Assembly: GCF_030411995.1 (NCBI RefSeq)
Contig: NZ_JASNRC010000018.1
Coordinates: 1-64,000, forward strand
DNA from: Massilia sp. YIM B02769
GTDB lineage: Bacteria; Pseudomonadota; Gammaproteobacteria; Burkholderiales; Burkholderiaceae_D
Direction: 5' to 3'
DNA: 64,000 bases
Shown here in pieces: positions 24,954 to 35,700 of this stretch (position 1 is its first letter; each line of letters opens with the position of its first letter). The notes below the pieces were generated by a model. That model made no database searches. It was not told where the DNA came from and saw only the letters and a program-made list of their open reading frames with translations. The translations under genes were made by a program, and so were the position numbers.

Positions 24954-26684
24954 ATGCCGCTTTCCGCTTCGACCATGCGCCGCACCGCCGCCGCGCTTGC
25001 CGCCCTGTTAACCTGCTCGACGAACGCCTTTGCCCAGAGCGCCGCCGAGTTGTCCGAAGCGAGCCGCAATGCCAGCCGCATCCAGCGCGAGCAGGACGAG
25101 CGCCAGCGCGCCGAGCTGCAGCAGTCGCTCGACAACAGCCGCCGTCCGCTGCAGATCGACGTTCCCGCGCAGCCCACCGCGCCGAGCCGGCCCGGTTCCG
25201 GCTGCGTGAACGTGCGCGCCCTGCGCATCGACGCCGCGCCCCACTTGTCCGACGACACGCGCGCCCGGGTCGGCACGGCCTATACCGGACGCTGCCTCGG
25301 CATCGACGATATCCAGCAGCTGCTGTCCGACATCGTGGCCGACTACATCGCGCGCGGCCGGATCGGCGCGCGCGCCTACATCCGCGAGCAGGATGCCTCG
25401 ACCGGCACCCTGGCGGTGCTGGTGGTCGAAGGCCGGCTCGAAGGCATCGTCCTCGAGGATGGCGGCAAGAACAGCATCCTGCTGGACTGGGCTTTCCCCG
25501 GCCTGGCCGGCAAGCCGCTGAACCTGCGCGACCTCGAGATGGGCCTGGAGCAGATCAACCGCCTGCCGTCGAACAACGCGACCCTGGAACTGCTGCCCGG
25601 CCAGGAAGCCGGCGGCAGCATCGTCTCGATCAAGAACACGCCGGCACGCCGCTGGCGCGTGACCGCCTCGGCCGACAACCAGGGCGGCGAAAGCACCGGG
25701 CGCAAGCAGGCGAGTGTCAGCCTGGGCCTGGACAATCCCTTCGGCCTGAACGACTTCCTGAACCTCACCTACCGCCGCGCGATCCCGACCGACTACGCGC
25801 GCGCCGGCTCGGTGTCGAAGAGCCTGGCCTACGTGGTCCCCTACGGCTACAACACCTTCACCTTCGGCATCAACGATTCGCTGTACGTGAGCACCCTGAA
25901 CACCGCCGGCGGCCAGCAGCTGCGCTCGAACGGCGACAGCGACAGCCGCTTCGTGCAGGTCGAACGCGTGGTCTACCGCGACCAGACCAGCCGCGCCACG
26001 CTCGGCACGACCCTCACGCGCAAGGACGCGGACAACTACCTGGCCGAGCAGTTCCTGGCCACCAGCAGCCGTACGCTGTCGGTCTGGGACATCGATGCCA
26101 GCCTGCAGCGGCAGTGGCTGGGCGGCGTGGTGTCGCTGCAGCTGGGCTTCTCGCGCGGGCTGCACAAGTTCGGCGCGCTGGACGACGCGCCCGGCCTGCC
26201 GGGCAATGCGCCGCACGCCCAGTTCCGCAAGCTGCGCTACGGCGCCTCGTACTTCCTGCCGCTGGCGCTGAAGGGGATCGACCTGAACCTGAGCAGCAGC
26301 CTAAATGGCCAGCGCGGCATCGACATGCTGTACGGCTCGGAACAGGTGCTGGTCGGCGGTATCTACAGCGTGCGCGGCTTTGTCGACACTACCATCAGCG
26401 GCGACACCGGTTTCGTGCTGCGCAACGACCTGTCCACGCGGATTCCCTTCAGCGTGGGCGCGCGCCCGGCGCTGCTGCGGCCCTACCTCGGCATCGACTA
26501 TGGCCGCGTCAAGCGCCGCGGTCCCGACAGCCAGGCCGGCTACCTGAGCGGCGGCGCCCTCGGCGTGAGCGTCAGTAGCGGCGACCTGTTCTTCGACGTC
26601 TTCAATGCCTGGCCGCTCGGCATGACCGAAGGGCTGCGGCGCGAAAGCAGCCGCCTCTACCTGCAGCTGCGCGCCACGCTGTGA
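24954..26684 (+). CDS. TpsB/ShlB-FhaC-type outer-membrane transporter
   Basis: Outer-membrane barrel that secretes the adhesin encoded next to it (type Vb, two-partner secretion). It has 576 residues. A signal peptide (about 1-27, ending N-A-F-A-Q), an N-terminal helix rich in Glu/Gln/Arg, two POTRA domains (about 85-240) and a 16-strand barrel to the C-terminal aromatic-poor strand (L-Y-L-Q-L-R-A-T-L) follow in order. The V-R-G-F motif (Y-S-V-R-G-F, about 475) of barrel loop 6 is present. The start at 24954 begins the signal peptide; ATG 24975 is an alternative. The TpsA start lies 84 bases after its stop. Confidence 0.92.
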   Translation: MPLSASTMRRTAAALAALLTCSTNAFAQSAAELSEASRNASRIQREQDERQRAELQQSLDNSRRPLQIDVPAQPTAPSRPGSGCVNVRALRIDAAPHLSDDTRARVGTAYTGRCLGIDDIQQLLSDIVADYIARGRIGARAYIREQDASTGTLAVLVVEGRLEGIVLEDGGKNSILLDWAFPGLAGKPLNLRDLEMGLEQINRLPSNNATLELLPGQEAGGSIVSIKNTPARRWRVTASADNQGGESTGRKQASVSLGLDNPFGLNDFLNLTYRRAIPTDYARAGSVSKSLAYVVPYGYNTFTFGINDSLYVSTLNTAGGQQLRSNGDSDSRFVQVERVVYRDQTSRATLGTTLTRKDADNYLAEQFLATSSRTLSVWDIDASLQRQWLGGVVSLQLGFSRGLHKFGALDDAPGLPGNAPHAQFRKLRYGASYFLPLALKGIDLNLSSSLNGQRGIDMLYGSEQVLVGGIYSVRGFVDTTISGDTGFVLRNDLSTRIPFSVGARPALLRPYLGIDYGRVKRRGPDSQAGYLSGGALGVSVSSGDLFFDVFNAWPLGMTEGLRRESSRLYLQLRATL

Positions 26685-26767
26685 ACACCACCCGAACCAT
26701 CGACCAGAACACCAGGCCGCAGCCCGAGCGCTGCGCCACCCTTGCCGGACCCGCGGAGAACGCCACC

Positions 26768-29700
26768 ATGAAACCAGCCCACGTCAATCGACTGCCACAC
26801 CACACCCTACGCCTGCGCCCGCTGGCCTTCGCCCTGTTCGGCGCCTCGCTGTGCGCCTTCCCCGGTATGGCCGGTGCCCAGGTGGTCGTCGCCGGCGGGA
26901 ACACCAAGGTGTACCAGGCGCCGAACGGCGTGCAGGTGGTCGACATTGCCACCGCCAACAACGCCGGTGTGTCGCACAACGTCTTCACCGAGTTCAACGT
27001 CGCGCGCAACGGCATGGTGCTGAACAACGGCGACAGTTCGCAGATGACGCGCCAGTCGCAGCTGGCCGGCCAGGTATCGGCCAACCTGAACCTGAACAAC
27101 AGCGCCAGGATCATCCTGAACGAAGTCACGGGCGCCAGCCGCAGCACGCTGGCCGGGCACATGGAGGTGCTGGGCAGCGCCGCCGAGGTGGTCATCGCCA
27201 ACCCCTACGGCATCACCTGCGATGGCTGCGGCTTCATCAACACGCCGCGCGCGACCTTGAGCACCGGCGTGCCGGTGTTCGACGCCGAGGGCCGCATGAC
27301 CGGGCTGCGCGTGGGCCGCGGCGATATCGTGGTGTCGGGCACGGGCCTGAACGGCACCGGCCTTGATTACCTCGACCTGGTGGCGCGCTCGATCCGCATC
27401 GACGGCCAGGTCAACGCGGGCGACCTGACGCTGGCCGCCGGCGCCAACCACTGGGATTACGCCAGCCGCAGCGCTAGCGCCAGCGGCGCCGACACGGCCG
27501 CGCCGGCGCTCGGCATCGATTCGAGCGCGCTGGGCGGCATGTACGCCAACCGCATCCGCCTGATGGCGACCGAGGAAGGCGTGGGCGTGCGCCTGCTGGG
27601 CGACGCCGCCGCCAGCGCCGCCGAACTGGCAATCGACGCCAGGGGCCAGATCACCCTGCAAGGGCGCCTCAGTGCCCAGGCCGGCGATATCGCGGTGAAC
27701 GCCAGGGGGCAGGGCGGCGGCATTGCGGTAAGTGGCCGCAACGCGTCGATCAGCGCCGCAGGCGACGTGGCGCTCAAGGCTGCCGGCGCCGACATCGTGC
27801 TGGAAGAGGCCAGCCTGCGCGCCGGGCGCGACTTGAACGTCAACGCGGGCGGCGCCTTGCGCGACGCTGCCAGCGCCGGGAATACCGAGGCGCTGCGCCA
27901 TGCGGGCGGCGACCTGTCGCTGACGGCGGCGGGCAAGGCCACGATCGCCGGCAGCACCTGGGGCGCGGATGGCGCGCTCGGCATGCGAACGGATGCGCTG
28001 CAGGTCGGCGCGGCAGCTATCTACAGCGGCAAGGAACTGACGCTCGCCACCACGAACGGCAGCCTGCAACTCGATGCGACGCGCGTCACGGCGCACGGTG
28101 CGCTGGCGCTGGATGCCGGGCAGGGCGCGCTCGGCCTGGACGCAAGCACGCGCGTTACCGGCGCGGAGGCGATCGCGCTCGACGGCGCGGCCGTCACCAA
28201 CGCCGGCTCGGTGATCGGCGAAGAGGGCGTCGCGCTGCATGCGTCCAGCCTGAGCAACAGCGGCCTGCTGCAGGCGGCGGCCGGACTGGCCGTCGAGGCG
28301 CGCGGCCAGGTCGTCAACAGCGGCAGCCTGCTGGCGGGCGGTACGCTCGGCCTGCGGGCCGCTTCGCTCGACAACCGCGGCGTGGCCCAGGCCGGCGCCG
28401 GCCTCGCGGCCGCGGTCGACACGGACCTCATCAACAGCGGCAAGCTGCTGGCGACAAACGACATGACCCTCAGCGGCCGGCATGCCGGTTTCGCGCTGGA
28501 CAACCACGGCCTGGTCCAGGCCGGCGGCGCGCTGGACATCGGCGACGCCGCCCACCGCGCGCGTTTGAACAATGGCGTAACCGGCACCATCGCGGCCGGC
28601 CTGGATACGCTGGTGCTGGAATCGCTGGTCAACGCGGGCATCCTCCAGGCCGGCGAAGGCCTGCTGCTGACGGCATCCGGCGACGTGACGAATACCGCCT
28701 CGGGCCTGGTGCTGACGCGCGGCCAGGCCGGCGCGGCATTGTCCATCGACGCCGATGGCGCGTTGCGCAACCACGGCGCCCTGCAATCGGACGGCAATCT
28801 CGATCTGACTGCCGACGGCGTCCTGGTGAATACGGGCACCGTGGTGACCCAGGCCCGTGCCGACGGCGGCGCCGATGGCAACATCGCGCTGCACGGCGCC
28901 AGCATCGACAACAGCGGCGCCATTGGCGCCGCCGGCAAGCTCGATATGGTGGCGCGTGCCACGCTGACGAATACCGGCACCGCGCAGGCGGGCGGACCCC
29001 TTGTCGCCACGGTCGGCACGGTGCTGACCAACGGCGCCAAAGGCAAGCTGCTATCGCTGGCCGATGTGACGATCGCCGGCAGCGGCGCGGCCTTCACCCT
29101 CACCAACAACAACCGCATCCAGGCCGGCGGCACGCTGGTCATCGGCGGCGTCTCCGGCCGCGCGGACCTGACCAACACGGGCGACGCCATCCTGTCGGGC
29201 AGCGCGGCCACGCTGGCGCTCGGCGTGTTCGGCAACGACGGCCTGGTGGCCGCTACCGCCGCCGGCGGCAGCTTCGGCATCGACGCCGCCAGCATCACGA
29301 ACGCCGGCACGATCGAGTCCAGCGGCAGCCTGGCGCTGGACAGCGCGGCAAAGCTGAACAACAGCGGCCGCATCGTCACCTTGGCTAGGGCGGACGAAGG
29401 CGCAGACGGCGCATTGGCGCTGAATGCGCAGACCCTCGTCAACAGCGGCACCATCGCCGCCGCCGGCGACGCGGCGGTGGCAGCACAGGAGGTCACCAAC
29501 AGCGGCACCCTGCAAGGAATCGACTATCTTGGCCTGACGCTTGACAAGAAGCTGGACAACAGCGGCAAGCTGCTCGCCGGCGGCGCACTGCGCATCGACG
29601 GCACGGCTGCCGCATTCGACCTCGGCAACAGTGGCCGCATCCAGTCCGGCGCCGGCCTGACGGTCGGCAGTGCCGGCCATCGCGCCAACATCGAGAACCA

Positions 29701-32700
29701 CAGCGGCGGACTGATGCTGGGCGCAGCCGCCACCATCACCGCGGGCACGCTCGACAACGCCGGCACGCTGCAATCGGGCGGCGCGTTGACGGTCGATGCC
29801 GAGGGCGACCTCGACATCCGCGCGGGAGGACAGGTCCTGACCCAGGGCGGCGCCCTGACGCTGAGCTCGCGGGGCAAGATCGGGAGCGCCGGGGCGCTGC
29901 AATCATCGAACGGCCTGGCGCTCGCCGCTGGCGGCGCGCTGGTCAACAGCGGCAGCGCACGCAGCCTGGACGGCACGCTCGCGGCCAGCGGTGCGAGTGT
30001 GAATAACAGCGGCTTCATGCATAGCGCGGGCAACCTGCGCATCGGCACCGGCACTGGCCTGGACAATAGCGGCACCCTGGCCGCGACCGGCGGCCTGGCG
30101 GTGGACAGCGGCGCGCAGGCCTTCACGCTCGACAACAAGGGGCGCCTGCAGGCCGGCGGCTTGCTGGAACTGGGCAGCGTTGGCCACCTGGCCCAGCTGA
30201 CCAACGCGGCGAACGCCGTGATCCTGGGCCAGCAGGCCCGCCTGCGCCTGGATACATTGAACAACAGCGGCGTGGTGCAGGGCGGCGACTGGCTCGACAT
30301 CGGCGTCGGCACGACCTTCGTCAACGCGGCCGGCGCCACGCTCCGGGTAACCGGCAGCGGCGAATTGACCCTGCAGGGCGGCAGCGCCATCGAGAACCAC
30401 GGCAGCGTGATCGGCGCGGGTACGGTCCGGGCGAATGCCGCCGGCAAGCTGACCAACAGCGGCAACATGCAGGGCAATGCGGGCCTGGCGCTGACTGCGG
30501 GCGGCATCGACAACAGCGGCAAGCTGCTGAGCGGCGCCGCGCTGACGCTGGCCAATACCCAGGGCGACCAGGACCTGAAGAACAGCGGCCGCATCCAGGC
30601 CGGCACCGGCCTGACGGTGGGCGGCCCGCTGGCCTTTGCCCGCATCGACAACACGGAAAGCGGCATCATCGTCGGCGGCGCTCTCGACCTGGATGGCGGC
30701 GCCTTGACGAACGCCGGCCTGGTGCAGGGCGACAGCCTGGACATCGACGTGACCGGTAAGCTGGAAAACACCGCCGACGCCAAGCTGCTGGCGGTCGGCG
30801 GCGCCGGCGCCACGCTGGCGCTCGATGGCGCCATTGTGGACAACAAGGGCCTGGTGCAATCGAACGGCAACCTGGCGCTGACCGGCGCCAGCGTCGCCAA
30901 CATGGGCAAGCTGGTCACGGTGGCGGCGCTTGACAAGGGCGCCGCTGGCGGCACGCTGACCGTCACCAGCAGCGGGGCGGGCAAGAAGTTCGAAAACCAG
31001 GGCGAGATCGCCTCGAACGGCGCGCTGACGATCAATGTGGCAGCCGCGGCCAGCAACAGCGCGGCCGGCAAGATTACCGGACGCGGCAACGTCGCGCTCC
31101 AGCTCCAAGGTGATCTGGACAACGACGGACGCATCGCCGCAGGCGGCGACCTGGACGTGCAGACCGGACTCAGCCTCTTCAAACTCGACAACGACGGCGA
31201 CATCGAGAGCGGCGGCGCGCTGGCCATCGGCCGCGTCGGCGGCCTGGTCAACCTCGACAACAACAACAGCATCGTCGGCGGGAACGTGACCATCACCGCC
31301 AACGCGCTGCACAACAAGGTCGCGCAGGCGAAGATCCTGACCACGATCGGTGGCGGCGGTACGCTCACGCTGTCGAGCATAAGCAGTACCTGGAACGCCG
31401 GCGCCCTGCATGCCGACGGCGCGCTGAACCTGACGGCGATGGACATCACCAATACCGCCAGCGGCGGTATCTCGGCACGCGGGGGCATGGTGCTGGGTGC
31501 GACGCAGGGCAACCTGGTGAACCAGGGCTGGGTGTTCGGCACCGGCTCCGCCAGGCTGACCACCTTGGGCGGGGCAATCAACAACGACGATACGGGCAAC
31601 ATCGAGGTCATGGGCGACCTGAGCTTCCGTACCTTGGGACTGAATGGGGGACTCGGCGGCAACAACGGCAGCGTGTCGAACTATAACAACGTCCACACGC
31701 AGGGCAACCTGAGCATCGAAACCGGCGCCTTCCTGAACCAGTCCGGCAAGGAGCTGCCGACGATCCAGCGGGGCGAGCTGAAGGAAATCGGCCTGACCCA
31801 GGTGATCGACAGCGGCAACTTCAACTGCAACAAGGTCACCGGCAACAATTGCGCGCACAGCCGCGCATGGCGCATGGACTTCTACGCCGACCAGACTTAT
31901 TCCTTCACGCCCAAGGCGAAAGCGCAGCTGCTGGCCGACGGCAACATCAAGCTCACCTACTGGGACTCGGGCGCGAACAAGCTGGCGCTGATCTCCGGAC
32001 GCGACGTGAGCATCTCGAAAAAAGGCGTCGCCGGCGCTTTTGTCAACGCCGACATGCTGTTGCAGCGCGAGTACCTGTCGCGCCTGGTGTGGATCCGGGC
32101 CGATGACGACGAGGTATGGTTCCCTACGAGCGAAGCAGCCTACAACGATCTTCCCACCTACTACGGTACGGAGGAGGCGCCGCGGACCTGGCACAACCAG
32201 TGCAACGATGACTGGTGGGGTTGCAGCGATGCCGACAACAATCCCTATACCTGGCTCAGGAGCGGGATGAATTACCTGAAGCTGACGGGCAGCGCCGCAC
32301 TGGAAGGCCGTCCCGCCTACAACGCCGGCATCTACGCCAGCGGCACGTTCACGGCCGACGCCCCGATCACGCTGATCAGCAAAAGGCCGACGCCCCTGGC
32401 GGCGGACAGCGACAAGCCGAAGGGCGAAGGCAGCGCCGCGGGGGTCGATGCCGCCACGGCCGACAAGAGCCACGATCGCGACGGCCTGGCCGGGATCGAC
32501 AAGGCCGATGCCGACGACAGAACGCCCGACGGCGCCGAAGTCCGCAGCAAGGACGGCCTGGCCGCCCAGGCGGGCAGCGGCGCCGCCAAGCCAGGCGGCC
32601 TGACCCCGGTACTGGTGAACGGGGCTGCCAGCGGCCTGACCACGGTGGTCGGCGCCAACGGCGTGCCGTTCACCGGCCCGAACCTGGCCCTGCCGACCAG

Positions 32701-35700
32701 CCCGAACGGCCTGTACGTGCCGGCCGCGCCGAACAACACCCAGTACCTGGTCGAGACCAATCCGCTGTTCGTGAGCGGCAGCGCGTTCGGCTCGAACTAC
32801 CTGGCGCAGCGCCTCGGCTTCGATACCGAGACCGTGCAGAAGCGCCTGGGCGACGCCAACTACGAAGCGAAGCTGGTGCGCGACCAGCTGGTGGCGCAGA
32901 CGAATAACTACCTGCTCGGCGGCTACACGCGTGAAGCGGACCAGATGAAGGCCCTGCTCGACAACGCGGCCAGCCAGAGCGCCGCGCTCGGGCTGAGCTT
33001 CGGCACGGCGCTGAGCGCCGAGCAGGCCGGCAAGCTGACCGAGGACATGGTGTGGATGGTCGAGACCTCGGTCAACGGCCAGAAGGTGCTGGCGCCGGTG
33101 GTCTACCTGTCGGCGGCGACCCGCGCGGCGGTGCTGAACGGCAGCGTGATCTCGGCGCGCGACGTGCGCATCGAAGGCGATACGCTGGTCAACCAGGGCG
33201 GCACGATCGTGGCCAGCAACGACCTGACGGTCAAGACCAGGGGCGACATCACCAACACCGGCGGCACCATCCGCGCCAACACGGTGGCGCTCACCTCGAC
33301 CGAAGGCAGCATCGTCAACGAAACGGCGGCAGTCTTCCGCGGCGACGATACCTATGGCCGCACCACGATCGGCCCCACCGGTACCATCGAGGCCAGGGAC
33401 AGCCTGGCGCTCGACGCGGCGCGCGACGTGCGCGTGATCGGCGCCAACCTGGCCGCCGGCGGCAACGCCACGATCAAGGCCGGCAACGACGTCGTGTTCG
33501 ACACCATCGAGGACAAGCGCGCCGACACCGTCGCCGGCTCGACCGGCGACGGCCGCAACGGCACGGTCTGGTCGCGTAACGAAGTCGACGTGAAGCAGAT
33601 CGGCGCCAGCGTGAGCAGCGGCGGCAACCTGAGCATCACGAGCGGCAACGACGTGACCGTGGCCGGCAGCACCGTGAAGGCCGACGGCAAGGTCGGTATC
33701 GACGCGGGCCGCGACCTGAAGATCGTCGACCGCCAGGACCTGAACAAGGTCACCGATATGAAAAAGGAGATCAGCAGCGGCTTCACTGCCAAGGGTGGCG
33801 CGGTCGGCTACGCCAAGACCGACACCAGCGAGACCACGAAGACCACGACCGGCACCAGTGTCGCCTCGGCCATCACCAGCGGCGGCGACACCAGCCTCTC
33901 GGCCGGCAAGACGCTGACCGTGCGCGGCTCGGACGTTGCGGCGGGCGGCGACCTGGCGGTGCATGCCACCGATGTCAAGCTGCTGGCAGGCCAGGATACC
34001 TACGAGCAGACGATCGACAAGAAGACGACCACGACCGGCGTGTCGGTCGGCGTCGACCTGGCAATGGTCAAGAGCATCGGCGACCTGGCCAGCGGCGGCA
34101 CGTCGGTGGCCGAGGTGGCCCGCGCGGCGGCGGATGTGGCGGGTAACCAAGGCGTTTCGCTCAGCCTGACCCACAGCACCACCAGCACCCACTCGCAGGA
34201 ATCGAACAGCACGGCGCGCGTGTCGTCGCTGACCTCCGGCGGCAAGACCAGCGTCACGGCCGGGAACAACGCGATGTTCGAGGGCACGCGCGTGGTGGCG
34301 GGCGGCGACATCGACGTCAAGGCAAACACCATCGATATCCTGGAAGCGCGCAACAAGTCCAGCTACAACGTGCAGAGCGAAACCACGGGCCTGAACGTCT
34401 CGGTGTCGGCCGATCCCATGGCAATGACGCGCAAGGCCGTGGCCGAGAACCTGTACTCGGGCGGCGGCGAAGGCGTCAAGCTGGCAACCGTCGAGAACAC
34501 CCAGCGCGACCTGAAGAGCAACAGCGACAAGAGCACCGTGGCCAGCTTCACTTCGGGCGGCAGCATCACGCGCGAAGCGACCGACGTGCTGACCGAGCGT
34601 GGTGCGCAGTTCACCGCGGCCGGCGATCTGGTCCAGAGGGGCAAGGAGATCAACCAGCTCGCCGCCATCGATACCAGCAACCACGAGGAAACCGTCACCG
34701 TCAACAAGGGCTCGATCGGCGTCAGCGTCGACTTCGAGACCACCAAGGCCTTCAACGACCTCAAGGGCGGTAAACCGGGCAGCGCGGCTGGCCTGCTCGG
34801 CGGGCCGACGATCGGCATGGATGCCAACTACACGCGCACCAGCGACACAACGAGCACCCAGACCACGGCCGCCCAGGCCGGTAACCTGGTGGCCGGCGGC
34901 AAGATCATCACCGAGTCGAGCGGCGCGACGCGCATGGAAGGCACGCGCCTGTCCAGCGGCGGCGATACCAGCATCACGGCCGGCAGCCTGCAGGTCGATG
35001 CCGCGCGCAATACCACGACCAGCACCAGCAACGGCAGCAAGATCAACGTCGATGCGCGCGTGGAGCTGGGCGTGACCGGCGATGTGGGCGCCAAGCTAGG
35101 CGCCGGCTATACCAGCACCAATGGTTCGAACATGGGCAGCCAGGCCGTGACCGGCAGCATCGCAGCGGGCGGCAACCTCACCATCAAGACGACCGGCGAC
35201 GCCCGCTTCGAGGGGACGCAACTGGCGGCGGCGAAGGACGCCAGCATCGACGCCGGCGGCCGGGTCGACATGGTATCGGCGGACAGCACCGCCTCGACAT
35301 CGGCGTCGACCCGCGCCGTGAGCGCCGAGGTCAACGCCAGCAAGGGTTCGGGCGGCGCCAAGAAGGGCGCCAGCGTTAACGTCAAGGTGGAGGACGAATC
35401 GACCGGCAGCACGACGGCGCAGGTGGGCAGCATTCAGGCCGGCAACAACCTGACGATCAAGGCGAAGAACGACCTGACCCTGGTCGGCACCACGGTGGGC
35501 GCCGGCAACGACGTCACCCTGGGTAGCGACGCCAACGTCAACTTGCTAGCGGCAAAGAGCAGCACCGATTCCGACAGCACCAAAGTCGACGCCGGCCTAT
35601 CGGGCTCGCGTACGGCCAAGGCGCAAAGCGTCACCGCCAAGGCGGGCGTCGGGGTGTCGGATGCGAGCACGACGACGGAAAAGGGTTCCGACCTCGTTGC

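Noticed and set aside
26681-26767. Earlier GTG start for the adhesin overlapping the TpsB stop
   Set aside because: It would add 29 hydrophilic residues before the signal peptide; ATG 26768 has GGAGA at the right distance. It cannot be fully excluded because some TpsA proteins have extended signals.
28000-31300. Regular internal repeats considered as a CRISPR array or satellite DNA
   Set aside because: The repeats are degenerate, in frame and encode the beta-helix repeats of the adhesin; there are no constant repeats with unique spacers. No CRISPR array was seen in the window.
29903-34684. Very long open frame (1593 codons) on the minus strand inside the adhesin gene
   Set aside because: It is antisense to the conserved TpsA reading frame, with His/Gln/Val/Ala-rich composition typical of mirrored GC-rich codons, and has no ribosome-binding site or domain.
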